DNA of 64,000 nucleotides from Tritrichomonas foetus (GCA_001839685.1 MLAK01000605.1:90156-154155); one strand, 5' to 3'. Shown: positions 30,493 to 40,952, numbered from the stretch's first letter. Notes: generated from the letters alone by a model not told the origin. Program-made: numbers and translations.

Positions 30493-32469
30493 TTAAGAAG
30501 AAGGAAGAGCTGATGCTTTTGGTGCATGTTCAATCCAAGAAACACCCATAGATTTTTCGAATTTAGCAGATTCATCATGTGCCAAAGCTTCAAGACGAGC
30601 TTCTTCTTCAGCTGCTGCATTTGCGCCTGTATCATCGTCTTCTTCTGGTTGTTGTGTCAAATCTGGTAACAAACCACGAGAATCGCGAGAAGAAGAAGCT
30701 TTTGAAAGTTTGTTTCTTTCTGCTTCTTCTTTTTCGATCTTTGTGTTCTTTCTTAAGTTTGGACTCAACTTCATCGAGTGAATTCTTCCTTTATCATCGC
30801 CAACGAGAATAATTGGCCACTTTGGATGAAATCTTACTGATGTGAGTGAACCATCATTTGTTTCAACTACTTCAGTTTTACAGATTTCTTTGTATCTATT
30901 GATGGCAATATCATAAATGAACAAAACACCATCACTGTTTACAGATGCGAAGATTGTTGAAGAATGTGGTGCAAATTGTAGATCATTAACGTAATATGGT
31001 GCATAGTCATATGTTTGAAGTGGCTTAGATTCCTCTTCACGCCATATTTTAACACTCCAGTCTGTTCCAGCTGTTGCAAATACGTCTTGGTGGAATTTAT
31101 TAAACGATAAAGCAATGACAGGTGGTGAGTGAGCTTGAATTGCTGTTGGTGGTTGAGTTGTTCTTGTTCGTAAAACTTTATAAATCTTACCATCATCACA
31201 AGCAACAGTGTAATGTGTTGACTTCTCGTTGTAATAATCGAGAGAAATAATTCCAGCAGGTAATTGAGCAATTTCTGTTACTTTCATTTCGTTTTGAATC
31301 ATTGTCCATTGAACAATCCTACCATCAAGGCCAGCTGATATTAAATTCTGATTCGATGAAGAATCAACTGGCTGCCATTTAACAACAGTCACTCCTGCAG
31401 AATGACGTTCTGGATTCTTTAAAGTCGTGAAGATTGGTTGTGTTGCACGAGTTCGAACATCGTATATAGCAACATTTCCATCACTTGAACCTGCAGCAAT
31501 AATTCCACTTTCATATGGATTCCAATCAACACTTTGAGCGGGTGCAGATAACTCAAGAACGTTTCTCGGTGTTGATTGATTTTTGAGTGTCCATGTTAAT
31601 AAGAAACCTCTCTGTGGCTGAGACTTATCTGTAGTTGGTGCATAAGAAGCAGCAAAGAGATCAGGAACAGATGGACACCAGCGAATTGCTGTAATTCCAA
31701 AGCCAGTAAAGATAGCATCACACTTGAATTCCCAAAGTGGAAGTGTAAAACCTTCAAGACGGGAAAGCGCATCTCTTGCATCATCAAAATATTTGAAATC
31801 AAGGCATGCGTTTGGATCCATATTTTGATTCACGACACGCTCCATGATTCGAGTAACGTGAAGTGCAGAGAGCGGGGGTGGTAATAAAGTTGTATTTTTA
31901 TCTTTTGAGTAGGCCTCAGCGATCACTCGTTGGTTTGTAACACCTTTGCAATCTTTGGGGGTTGGGGCTTCAGAAAGTGTCCCTTGGTCAATATATACCA
32001 TAATTTGACCTTGTGTAGCTCTATCGGAGAAATTGAATTGATTACGAAGTAATTTTCCCTCCTTTTCGTCGACATCCTCCTCTTCTTCTTCATTTTCGGC
32101 CACTGGAACCTCTTCCTGCTCAATCTTCATCGGATTGGCAAGGCCGATGCGTCCCATTCTGTCGACGTTAACGATTACGGAGTCTCCTGTTTGAACTTCT
32201 TCGAATGTATTTTGGGAGAATTTAAGGCGGACGAGAGTTTGTGGAGCTTGGGGGTCAGTAACCTTGAGGTCACGGCTGAAATATTCTTCCTTTTGCTCGT
32301 TTGTCAGTTGAAGTTGTTCACGAGGTGGCTTATTCGTTATCTGGCTTAAGTTGCCAATCGAACGCATTGAAACACCTGACCGGAAAACACTCGAAAACAT
32401 TGCATTACTACGGCGAGAAACAGTGGCTTCGTTGACTGCCCCGAGTTTTGTCGGCTTATAATCGCTCAT
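30493..32469 (-). CDS. DNAI1: Axonemal outer-arm dynein intermediate chain (DNAI1/IC1 type)
   Basis: A 658-residue protein. The N-terminal half is charged and holds the diagnostic LLRNQFNFSDRATQG motif of DNAI1 (Chlamydomonas IC78/ODA9). The C-terminal half is a WD40 propeller (residues ~245-580) with blades such as SVDWNPYESGIIAAGSSDGNV, DVFATAGTDWSVKIW and SVRFHPKWPIILVGDD. The Glu/Ala-rich tail ends SMGVSWIEHAPKASALPSS. DNAI1 with DNAI2 anchors outer-arm heavy chains, so it belongs with the axonemal genes CFAP74 and SHIPPO in this window. Length is close to the usual ~690 residues, and no frameshift or missing blade was noticed. Confidence 0.9.
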   Translation of the reverse strand: MSDYKPTKLGAVNEATVSRRSNAMFSSVFRSGVSMRSIGNLSQITNKPPREQLQLTNEQKEEYFSRDLKVTDPQAPQTLVRLKFSQNTFEEVQTGDSVIVNVDRMGRIGLANPMKIEQEEVPVAENEEEEEDVDEKEGKLLRNQFNFSDRATQGQIMVYIDQGTLSEAPTPKDCKGVTNQRVIAEAYSKDKNTTLLPPPLSALHVTRIMERVVNQNMDPNACLDFKYFDDARDALSRLEGFTLPLWEFKCDAIFTGFGITAIRWCPSVPDLFAASYAPTTDKSQPQRGFLLTWTLKNQSTPRNVLELSAPAQSVDWNPYESGIIAAGSSDGNVAIYDVRTRATQPIFTTLKNPERHSAGVTVVKWQPVDSSSNQNLISAGLDGRIVQWTMIQNEMKVTEIAQLPAGIISLDYYNEKSTHYTVACDDGKIYKVLRTRTTQPPTAIQAHSPPVIALSFNKFHQDVFATAGTDWSVKIWREEESKPLQTYDYAPYYVNDLQFAPHSSTIFASVNSDGVLFIYDIAINRYKEICKTEVVETNDGSLTSVRFHPKWPIILVGDDKGRIHSMKLSPNLRKNTKIEKEEAERNKLSKASSSRDSRGLLPDLTQQPEEDDDTGANAAAEEEARLEALAHDESAKFEKSMGVSWIEHAPKASALPSS

Positions 32470-33045
32470 TCGTTATTATATATTTTTTGACTAGTTTACA
32501 AATTCCCCCAATTCTTTTATCAAAAATATTTCAAGTATACGGTCCTCATTTTGGTTTTTCATATACCTTAATTTTCATGTAAGATTTTAATTTAGGTAAA
32601 AAGAATGAAATTTGCTTTTAGACTGAAATATTCATAAAATAAAATGTTTTCGAATTCTGAAAGTTAACGTGCTTGGTTTGCATGTATAAATGGTCATATC
32701 TGAAAAAAATAGTTTAACGATTCCTGTCGACAATTTGGTCAACTTTCCATCAGAATCTTTCTATAATTAAAACAATACTGTGTCCTAACAAAACTATTTA
32801 AAAAATAAATCATAAAAATATCTTGATATAAAATTGGAATATATAATGGTCAATTTGTCACTTCTATTCAACTATATATAAAGTAAGGTACTTTATTCAT
32901 ATTAGTGTTCTTTCTCAAAAATTGAGATTTGTTACCTAAAATATAATTTCTAAAGATTTTTTATTTATCACATTCTAGACGAATTTTAAAAGGAAAAGTG
33001 AGATCTGCTGAAATATAAGAAATAAAGAAATCATTTATTAATTAA
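32470..33045. other. Intergenic region with two plus-strand ATGGTCA motifs
   Basis: Between two minus-strand genes. It contains TATAAATGGTCA at 32685-32696 and ATATAATGGTCA at 32841-32852, the latter followed by GTCACTTC, an initiator-like sequence. Both point rightward, where no plus-strand gene starts, so they either work in both orientations or mark an unannotated transcript. Confidence 0.4.
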
Positions 33046-33813
33046 TTAGACTTGTAAATCTTCGATCATCAAAAGTGGCTCGTCAAGAATTTCTGGTGAG
33101 CTCGAATAAGCAGTGAAGGTCTGTGTGAATTCTGCCATTGCCTTACTCATGAGCTCCGCAAGTTGGTTTGGCGTAATGTGCGGGTTCTTCTTGAGCTCCT
33201 TTGTGAGATTGAATGTGAAGATTCCCTGCTGCTGCGCCAGGTTCATCATAGACTTTGATGCTTTCACCATTGGTGATGCTGACAATGTCATCACGCGCGG
33301 CGGAAGCTCTATTCCCTTCACGAAGCCGCTGGTGAGGCTCCAGCATGTATTTGGCTTGCATGTGTCTGTAATAAGGGTCACGATGCTGTCTGGGTGCTTA
33401 CTGCATGTGAGGTGCTGGGCCATGTCTTCGTCGACGATTCGGCCGTCCTCGAATGTGAAGGCTTCATCGAAATCCTTCTTGATTGTATTGTCGAGATCTT
33501 CTGGCGTTGTTCCCTGGCCAACGTAATAAACAATAAGATGTCCATATGTGTGTTCGAAAAAGAAATCGAGATAATTTAGGAAAAATCGAGCATGTGGATT
33601 ATGAAGATAGAAAACGTCATATTCGAAATATTTGAGGCATTTGGCCATGGCTACTGCATCGCCTATCGGTGTGATTCCAATATTTTGACGAAATGAGCGA
33701 TATGAATTGACGCAAATGAAGCAGGCCTTTCGCATTTCGGTGGGAAGGCGGTTTATGGGTTCTTTAGCAAGATCACGACCGAGAATTCTTAAGTTACGAA
33801 CTGGATCAGCCAT
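33046..33813 (-). CDS. Caspase-like (peptidase C14) protein lacking the catalytic His
   Basis: A 255-residue protein with the caspase-hemoglobinase alpha/beta order: KACFICVNSY strand (~29-38), a GDAVAMAKCLKYF helix, YDVFYLHNP, the His-loop position LIVYYVGQGT and the Cys-loop position IVTLITDTC. The usual 'YY(S/A)GHG' is YYVGQG, placing Gln at residue 100 where the catalytic His belongs, while C152 in DTC keeps the nucleophile. Without the His this is most likely an inactive regulatory or scaffold member. Trichomonads carry several metacaspase-like genes, so paralogue specialisation is plausible. The region is somewhat GC-richer than the flanks. Start ATG 33813 (MADPVRNLRIL). Confidence 0.7.
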   Translation of the reverse strand: MADPVRNLRILGRDLAKEPINRLPTEMRKACFICVNSYRSFRQNIGITPIGDAVAMAKCLKYFEYDVFYLHNPHARFFLNYLDFFFEHTYGHLIVYYVGQGTTPEDLDNTIKKDFDEAFTFEDGRIVDEDMAQHLTCSKHPDSIVTLITDTCKPNTCWSLTSGFVKGIELPPRVMTLSASPMVKASKSMMNLAQQQGIFTFNLTKELKKNPHITPNQLAELMSKAMAEFTQTFTAYSSSPEILDEPLLMIEDLQV

Positions 33814-34216
33814 TTTTTATTTTTTAGATTTCGAAATAAAGTAAAAATACGTTAGCTAATTCGAGTTTTTATATCACATTTCTGTTTTACAATTTTCACA
33901 TTTTCTTATAGAGATTTTGAGTATAGTTGAACTAAACTTGTACTTTAAATATAGAATTCGTTCGTACCTATAGGTTGTTGATAGTTCAAGAAAGATTCTC
34001 AAAAGAAATGACTATCATTACAAGATGAACAAAAAATTGACCATGTATTTGAATTCAATAACATTGATTCAATTCAAAATGACAATTGAATTGAATCCGT
34101 TAGTTTCCATAGAAAGTGTTGAATGAAAATATTCAAATTTTAGCAAGACTTTTCAAAACATCACAAAAATATCATCACTTTTCGGAAGACACCAAAACAA
34201 AATAAAAAATCTTCAA
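33814..34216. promoter_or_regulatory. Divergent promoter region with a 10-bp inverted repeat
   Basis: Between the divergent caspase-like and coiled-coil genes. Perfect arms GATTCAATTC (34066-34075) and GAATTGAATC (34088-34097) with a 12-nt spacer; TGACCAT at 34038-34044. A binding site or cruciform shared by both promoters is possible. Confidence 0.4.
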
Positions 34217-35893
34217 ATGCATTCAACACTTTCTCCCAAAAGTCTCAAAGAAGCTAATTTACCATCCCCGCCAAATAAAACATTCAACGCGACATATAGT
34301 TTTAAAAACAGCAAACTCCCTTTACTATCATCTCTATTCGGCTCGTCGAGTTCTTTAAATCCAACAAGAATGAGTCGCGAACTTCAAAGGCTTGAACCAA
34401 GAATCCAAGAACTCGAGAAAAGCTACCAATTAATCAGACAGCAAATCCCGCTCGATTTAGGTGTACTTATGACAAAAATAAAGGACAATTGTGTCAATTT
34501 GAATAGCATAATGGATAATATTCAAAATGATCCAGTTCAAAATAATTCTAATGAAAATGAAAATTATGATTTTGAAGAAAAATTGAAAGAATTAAGTGAA
34601 AGAGTTTTGAATCGTATTTCAGAACAATTCAATCCGCATGTCGAAAAAATCGAAGCAGAAATTCAAAGAAGAAAAGAAGCCGGAAAACTGAAAGGAGTGA
34701 AGCAGCACTCTTTTCTTGACGATGATGAAGATCGATTTGCCGAAATTACACAAAAAACAGAAGCACTTTCAGATACTATTTCATTTGAAAAAGAGCGAAC
34801 TAAACACCGAATTGAATTAATTAAAAAGAACATTCAACGAATTCGAGATGAATATAAACCAAAAGACTACTCCAATGATATTGAACAAATAAATGAGGAT
34901 TGTAACATAAATAGAGCAGAAATCCAACGAATCAGAACAATGATAGATGATGTAAAAAATCGAACAACTTCCGTCTTAACTCCAAGAATTAAAGTAATGA
35001 ATAAAGAAAATGCAGAAATTGAAAAGTCGAATGATGAAAATGAAAATCAAAGTGAAGAAAATGAAAATATATTTGATTTTTCTCTTGTTCCAGATTTATC
35101 TACACAATTTAATGAACTTTCAAAAGAAATTTCAATACTTAATGACGAATTTGGCCAATCCGTTAATGACTTAAAGAAAGAAGTTGAAGATTGTGAAAAA
35201 GAGTCGCAAGAAGTAAATTTAATTGTAAATGAGGTTTCGTCATCAACCGCTGAACTTGAAGCAAAAGTTAATGAATCAAGTATATTAAGTGCTCAACTAT
35301 TTGAAAAATTGAAAATACTTTCGTCCAAAATCATCAATGAAAAAGAAAAAAATGATATTCAACAAATTATACAAAAAATTCAAAATAGTAATCATGATAT
35401 TCAAACAGAGTTAGATTCAATAAAACGAAGAATGGAAAACTCTTGCACAGCTTCAATTTCATTAGGAAATCATGTGAAAAGAAATCTAGTCTTCCAAAGC
35501 CATGAAGATTTCGATTCTGAAAATGAAAAAACCAAAAAAGAAAATAATAGCAAAATAACAAATGATACAATAACAAGTGATACAATACCAAATGACAAGA
35601 TAACAAATGATAAGAAAAAAGATACAGAGGAAAAAACATCTGAAAAGAAACTAGCAACAAAAAATGATAATAAAGCAAGAACAACTCATTCACAAAGTGG
35701 TGAAAGAACAAATAGACTAGAAATAGATAATGAACCACATATTAACAAATCTGAGCCTGCTTCCCCTGTTGATAAAACCAGAAAATCAAAAGGGAAAACA
35801 GAAAAAGGAGAAAAAGAAAGTTCAAAAGAGGAAGTGGAAGAGAAAGGTGAAGCAGAGAAAAAAGTCGAAAAATTAAATTCTTTGTTTGATTGA
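34217..35893 (+). CDS. Coiled-coil protein with a charged, low-complexity tail
   Basis: A 558-residue protein from ATG 34217 (MHSTLSPKSLKEANLPSPPN). A Ser/Pro-rich head (1-55) precedes long heptad coiled coil (~56-410; e.g. SRELQRLEPRIQELEKSYQL, ISILNDEFGQSVNDLKKEVE), then a Lys/Asp/Thr/Asn low-complexity tail with short repeats of the type TNDTITSDTIPNDKITNDKK and a final Lys/Glu-rich stretch. No catalytic or membrane feature was found. It resembles structural proteins of the trichomonad cytoskeleton or trafficking tethers; family not recognised. Confidence 0.7.
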   Translation: MHSTLSPKSLKEANLPSPPNKTFNATYSFKNSKLPLLSSLFGSSSSLNPTRMSRELQRLEPRIQELEKSYQLIRQQIPLDLGVLMTKIKDNCVNLNSIMDNIQNDPVQNNSNENENYDFEEKLKELSERVLNRISEQFNPHVEKIEAEIQRRKEAGKLKGVKQHSFLDDDEDRFAEITQKTEALSDTISFEKERTKHRIELIKKNIQRIRDEYKPKDYSNDIEQINEDCNINRAEIQRIRTMIDDVKNRTTSVLTPRIKVMNKENAEIEKSNDENENQSEENENIFDFSLVPDLSTQFNELSKEISILNDEFGQSVNDLKKEVEDCEKESQEVNLIVNEVSSSTAELEAKVNESSILSAQLFEKLKILSSKIINEKEKNDIQQIIQKIQNSNHDIQTELDSIKRRMENSCTASISLGNHVKRNLVFQSHEDFDSENEKTKKENNSKITNDTITSDTIPNDKITNDKKKDTEEKTSEKKLATKNDNKARTTHSQSGERTNRLEIDNEPHINKSEPASPVDKTRKSKGKTEKGEKESSKEEVEEKGEAEKKVEKLNSLFD

Positions 35894-37027
35894 ATCTCTC
35901 GTTGAACAATTAACAAAACGTAATGATGTTGTCATGTTGTATATGTAAATTATATTTGTCATATCTTCAGTATTTAATTATTTGTAGTTATTTTAGATTA
36001 TTTTTTCTTATCCTAGTGAATCTTCTCTATTTATTTAATATTCACATATACGTTAATGATTTTCGGGTTGAGATAAATTGTAATTGTGACAAAATTACAC
36101 ATCCAGGAAAATGAAGTAACTCAAACTGGATGTGTCACTAAAGTATAGAAATTTTTCTAAATTCATCAACCCATAGAGATCATGTTAAAAATCATTAAAG
36201 TGATATTATAGACAAAAAGTGCTTATAATGGTGGTACATAAACTTTATGATTTTTGAACTCTAATAATGCGCAAAAGATGGTAGATAAAACAATATTTTT
36301 TGATGAATTTTAGGGTCTACTTCTATCGTTATTTTTCGGAATTGAATGAAATTAATTCAAAAAATAATTGAATACATTCAAATACATTAAGACGTTTGAT
36401 TTTGTTCTCTCAGAGGAAATAGGCCTATTTCTGCAAATAAATGCAAATTTCTTTTTCTTCTTTTTTCCCTTTGCTATTTATATCAAAGTAAAAAAGATAA
36501 ACTCACTCGAACCGACTTTTTCCAAACAACTTCGCCAATATTGGAATATATTGATATCTACATGTTTTAACTCAACTTTTATCACTTCTGAGATTTTGAG
36601 ATGTGTATTGAAATTATATGACGGTTAATGGTGAAATACATCTGACCTATGATCTGAAATTTCATTCGATTTTTCATCATTTTTATTCAATTTTTACGAA
36701 CTAATTCAATTTAATTTAAAAAAAAAAAAAAAAACATCGGAATATTCACCTTCGAGTTTTTTTAACCTTTTGTACGATACAGAATTCAATGATTTATAGA
36801 CTTTTGTATTCATCAATATCATCAACTTTTCAAATAGATTTCGTTTAGTATATTCACTTTTGTTCCACTTCTATCAATTCAATAGTTATTTTTCTATCGT
36901 TTCCATTGTGTTTTTTTCACAAGAATATTTATTCAAAGATCATTGATAATATTCAAATATATTTTATGGAACACCGATAAACAAAGGCCAAATAAAAATT
37001 GTGAAAGAAGAAAAACCTACGAAAAAA
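35894..37027. other. Long intergenic region, 1.1 kb
   Basis: AT-rich, with a poly(A) tract at about 36719-36735. Small frames at 35923-36114 and 36368-36628 show no domain or coding-like composition. No RNA gene was identified. Confidence 0.35.
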
Positions 37028-38548
37028 ATGGATCGTGTTTCTTCAAAGCCACTACTCTCTTTAGTTACAGTTATCGACGCGGAAGAAGACAACAGAGACG
37101 AACCTAAAAAAATTAAAAAAGTTAACAACTATATTCTCGCTGGTAAACTCGGATGTGGCTCGTTTTCAAAAGTTTATCTCGGAATCGATTCTGAAACCAA
37201 GAAAAAATTCGCCGTAAAACGTATCAAACTGAAAGAGTTATGTAGGACAACATCAGGAATAGCCCAACTTGAAAGGGAAGTTCGATTAATGCAAATTTTC
37301 GATCATCCAAATATTCTCAAACTTTATGAAGTTTTACATGTCGAATCAATGCATTTTGCTTATTTAATTCTTGAATATGCGAAGAAAGGAAGTCTTGGCG
37401 CATTAATTGATCGAGGCGTTAAATTATCGCAGCAGGTAGTTTTTTCAATCATCAAACAAGTCATAAGCGCACTCAAATATTTACACAATAACGGATTTGT
37501 TCACCAGGACATCAAACCAGGCAATATTCTCATCGATGAAAATGGCAGAGCGATTTTGGCAGATTTTGGAATAGGGCATAGTTTTCAGAGTTCTACAATG
37601 GTTGTTGGATCACCTGCCTTTCAGGCTCCAGAGTGTCTTGACGATTCGGCGTATGATGAAGAAGAAGAATTAGATGAAGATAAAAATGATGTTGATCCAC
37701 AGAAAGAAGATGTTTGGTCACTTGGTGTTACACTTTATCAGTTACTTTTCATGAAACTTCCATTCGAAGGCGATAATCTTTTCGAAATTGTCCAGTACAT
37801 AAAATCGAATGATTTGACTTTTCCTGAAGGCACAGATCCCAAAATTATAGAGTTGATTCGAGGAATGCTAGCAGTTGACCAAACCAGCCGCTTCGATGTC
37901 AACGACATCATGCAGAATGAGTTAATTGCGAATGCTGCAGAACTTGCCGTTGATCTTCCCGAGCCGCCAGAAATCGAAGTACAAGAAGGAGAGTTCGAGC
38001 AAATCAATGCAAGTGTCTGTCCACGTGGTTACTCATTTGCATCAGTCGCAATGAGTATTCAACGCCGCCTATCATTCATAAATGCGCCATACAGCCCAGA
38101 ACGGCTTCAGGGACGATCGCCACTTCAGGATAGCAATAATGCAACAAATTCTCCGCCAATCCCGCCATCAGGGAGCTCAGCGATGATGCCTCAACAGACA
38201 GCAATGAAGAGAATCAAGCCATTTGAAGCAAAAACAAATAATGGAAATTTTCCCCAAATTAATCAAAATTCATTTTATCAAACGCAATTGGCAAATACTC
38301 AATTTAGAGGTGAAACTGGAAATGACTCGATTTCTTATTCTGATGGATATAGCAATGATGGAGACGAAGATGAACAAAACATGAATTTGACGAGAAATAA
38401 TTTGAATCCTCCGAAAAACGAGTTTTTGGATGATTATGCAAATCCTGGAAATTATGAAAATGGTAAAAATGAGGAACAGAATAATGTGAATGGTGATGAA
38501 GAGGGAAATGAAGGAATGGCTACAAAGAATAAGTGTGTATTGATTTGA
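37028..38548 (+). CDS. CaMKK-like protein kinase with a C-terminal CaaX prenylation box
   Basis: A 506-residue protein. The kinase domain spans ~35-310: GCGSFSKVY Gly-loop (42-50), FAVK with K64, GFVHQDIKPGNILI catalytic loop (Asp kept, Arg replaced by Gln), ADFGIG, VVGSPAFQAPECL, DVWSLGVTLYQLLFMKLPF. The activation segment followed by an acidic insert (DEEEELDEDKNDVDP) and the 'VWS.GVTLY....G..PF' block fit the CaMKK/Elm1/SNAK branch, kinases that activate AMPK-type enzymes. A disordered Asn-rich tail (~320-495) ends in CVLI, a CaaX box preceded by Lys, predicting prenylation and membrane targeting. The frame extends nine codons upstream only to a GTG, so ATG 37028 is chosen. Kinase activity is expected. 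Confidence 0.8.
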   Translation: MDRVSSKPLLSLVTVIDAEEDNRDEPKKIKKVNNYILAGKLGCGSFSKVYLGIDSETKKKFAVKRIKLKELCRTTSGIAQLEREVRLMQIFDHPNILKLYEVLHVESMHFAYLILEYAKKGSLGALIDRGVKLSQQVVFSIIKQVISALKYLHNNGFVHQDIKPGNILIDENGRAILADFGIGHSFQSSTMVVGSPAFQAPECLDDSAYDEEEELDEDKNDVDPQKEDVWSLGVTLYQLLFMKLPFEGDNLFEIVQYIKSNDLTFPEGTDPKIIELIRGMLAVDQTSRFDVNDIMQNELIANAAELAVDLPEPPEIEVQEGEFEQINASVCPRGYSFASVAMSIQRRLSFINAPYSPERLQGRSPLQDSNNATNSPPIPPSGSSAMMPQQTAMKRIKPFEAKTNNGNFPQINQNSFYQTQLANTQFRGETGNDSISYSDGYSNDGDEDEQNMNLTRNNLNPPKNEFLDDYANPGNYENGKNEEQNNVNGDEEGNEGMATKNKCVLI

Positions 38549-38819
38549 TTTTGGATGTTGGTATTTTTATATTAATATATTAGATTATAATAAATATTCG
38601 GTATGCGTCATATTAAAAAATGTCTTTTTCTGAGGAATTACTTTTTCTCGAAAGTGATTCTATTCATGGAATTTACAAAATAATAATCGACTTTTATAAA
38701 GATCAAAGTTGGAATGTCATCAACGTTTTGGATATCTAGATAGTTTTTCACATGTTCATTTGAGGGTTATGGCATTAGAAAAGTATTGAATTTATTGAAT
38801 GGAATTTTAAACGTTCATA

Positions 38820-40952
38820 ATGAGTGATTTCTCAGATACTGATTTACAATTTGCTTCGCATGTAGAACTTAGTGATCTTGGGAATTCGCAAATGCTTGCA
38901 TCTCAAAAGATTTCTGCCACTTCGCAAAAACAAGAAATTGCTGCGTCAGTCAATAATCGTCATCGAATTCTTAGTTCTGTTTTTCGTGAGTGGAGAAAAG
39001 CATCAAAGCAGCAAAAAATTGACAAAGTTAAAAAATTGGCATTTAAACGATTTTTTGTCAAAAAGAAAATAATATTTAATTTCAATAAATGGAAAGATAG
39101 ATTTTCAGATTTTCAAAGACTCCATGTTTTAGGTGACAGTTTGCTGATAGTAAAACACTTTCAATTATGGAAAAAAATCATTGATCAGCAATTTGAAGAA
39201 AGAAAAAGATTTATGCGGTTTTTACTGAAACGAAGAACTATTTATGAGCACCAGTTTTTCTATGAATGGAAAAGATCAATGAGTCTTGTGAAAAAATATA
39301 AAAATGCTGCAAAACAAAACAACAAAGAAATATTCGTGAAAGCTTTAAAAGCATTTCGAATTAACATTCTTCAAAATAGACAGCAGCAGAATTTGGAAGA
39401 ATCTGTAGTATATGTACGTGAAAAATTCTTAAAAATTAACTTTTTTGCAAAATGGAAACAAAAGCTTCGCTATAAAAGATTAGAAAGAACTGTTATTAAA
39501 AGGCGACTGTATCAATTACAAAGAAAATGTTTTGAAAAATGGACTCTACAAAAAAAGAATAATGATAGAATTAAGCGTAAATTTAGAGCTGTTCGTTCAC
39601 TTTCTAAAAAGTGTATGAAACGAAGAATGTTTAATAAATGGTATTCAAAATATGTTATAAAAGATGAAATGAACAACAAAATTCACGAAATGAATAAAAT
39701 GATAAGGAGAAGAAATTATGAAATATATTTTATGAAATGGTTGAGTAAATTCAATGAAAAAAATTATCTTTCATCTTCTGAACAAGCTCTTCAAGATGCT
39801 ATTAAAGATATTCGACTTCGCAGATATTTTGGTCGGTGGCATTCAATATTTGATATCATTCAACGAAGAAATTCTCGAATAAATAAAAGTGAATCAGAAT
39901 TAAGAAAAAGGAAATTATCAAGGTTATTCATGCATTGGAGATCTCAATTTGCAATTCAAAACTTCGAAAAAATCATGCTTCGTAAAGCCTACAGAGTTAT
40001 GAGAGTGTTTTATAGGAAAGTTTATTGGAATAAATGGCAAATTTCGTTGAAAATTCATTCCGAAGAACGTTTGTTAAATGACAGTGCAAACCAGTTTAGA
40101 AATCTTTCATTGAAATTAAAAGCTTTTAATCGAATCAAAATTTATTATGAAAATCAAAAACTTAAACAACACAAAGAATTGATTGCACAAGCTCATTATG
40201 TGATTCATCTCGAAAGATCTGCAATGATTTCCTGGAAATTATCACATCGTCAAACGAAACGGAGATTTTTGATGGTTTCGTCTGTTTTAAGAGCCTGGGC
40301 ATATAATGTTCAAAAGAAAAGATTTGATCAATGGTATTCTTATATCAAACGAAAGAAACAAAAGAAACTTGATATAATTGAAGCTTTAGAAATTCATAAA
40401 AGAAGGAGTGTTTCTTTTGCTTTAACAAGTTTTGTGATGTCAACTAAATCGATGAAACCTCCTCCTCCAATTGAAGTCGATATTAGTTCAGATTCCAGTG
40501 AAGATTTATTGAAATCATCTTTCGAAATAGATGAAGATGATGAAAATAATAATCCTATTAGTTATCGAACTGCTAATTTGGCAGACTATGATGGTGAAAA
40601 CATGGAATCATTCAGAAATTCCAATCAGAATTCATATCAAAATAGAATCGATGAGAATAGAAATGATGGCTTCAATGATATTCATTATCAACTAACTTCC
40701 ACAAAACTTCCTTCTCCTAAACGACCAGCATTTTTAGGGCCAAAACAAAAAATTTATCCAATGCAGCATATGATTTCTATGGTAAATTCACCACTTGATT
40801 TGCAAAAAATGCAAGATCAGCTCAAACAACAAATTGAAGAAACTATTGGAAAGCTTCAGCAGTGCACAAATGAAGAAGAAAGAGGGCAGCTCAACTCACA
40901 ACTTAAAATATATATTGATCAAGCAAATGAGCTATTGGCTCAATTACCTTGA
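38820..40952 (+). CDS. Sfi1-like protein with tandem centrin-binding repeats
   Basis: A 710-residue, highly basic helical protein. From residue ~50 to ~545 it has repeated 'F..W' motifs about 30-40 residues apart: FREWRK, NFNKWKDRF, HFQLWKKI, FFYEWKRS, FFAKWKQKL, CFEKWTLQ, MFNKWYSKY, YFMKWLSKF, YFGRWHSIF, LFMHWRSQF, YWNKWQISL, RFDQWYSYI. This is the signature of Sfi1, whose long helix binds centrins at spindle poles and basal bodies. The C-terminal ~165 residues are acidic and disordered (SSDSSEDLLKSSFEIDEDDE), ending in a short coiled coil. The start ATG sits in TCATAATG, a good match to the trichomonad initiator. The role in basal-body or mitotic-pole structure is inferred from the repeats. 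Confidence 0.75.
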   Translation: MSDFSDTDLQFASHVELSDLGNSQMLASQKISATSQKQEIAASVNNRHRILSSVFREWRKASKQQKIDKVKKLAFKRFFVKKKIIFNFNKWKDRFSDFQRLHVLGDSLLIVKHFQLWKKIIDQQFEERKRFMRFLLKRRTIYEHQFFYEWKRSMSLVKKYKNAAKQNNKEIFVKALKAFRINILQNRQQQNLEESVVYVREKFLKINFFAKWKQKLRYKRLERTVIKRRLYQLQRKCFEKWTLQKKNNDRIKRKFRAVRSLSKKCMKRRMFNKWYSKYVIKDEMNNKIHEMNKMIRRRNYEIYFMKWLSKFNEKNYLSSSEQALQDAIKDIRLRRYFGRWHSIFDIIQRRNSRINKSESELRKRKLSRLFMHWRSQFAIQNFEKIMLRKAYRVMRVFYRKVYWNKWQISLKIHSEERLLNDSANQFRNLSLKLKAFNRIKIYYENQKLKQHKELIAQAHYVIHLERSAMISWKLSHRQTKRRFLMVSSVLRAWAYNVQKKRFDQWYSYIKRKKQKKLDIIEALEIHKRRSVSFALTSFVMSTKSMKPPPPIEVDISSDSSEDLLKSSFEIDEDDENNNPISYRTANLADYDGENMESFRNSNQNSYQNRIDENRNDGFNDIHYQLTSTKLPSPKRPAFLGPKQKIYPMQHMISMVNSPLDLQKMQDQLKQQIEETIGKLQQCTNEEERGQLNSQLKIYIDQANELLAQLP

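Noticed and set aside
36368..36628. 86-codon plus-strand ORF in the 1.1-kb spacer
   Set aside because: Includes a Phe run from a T-rich tract, has no domain and no coding-like codon use.
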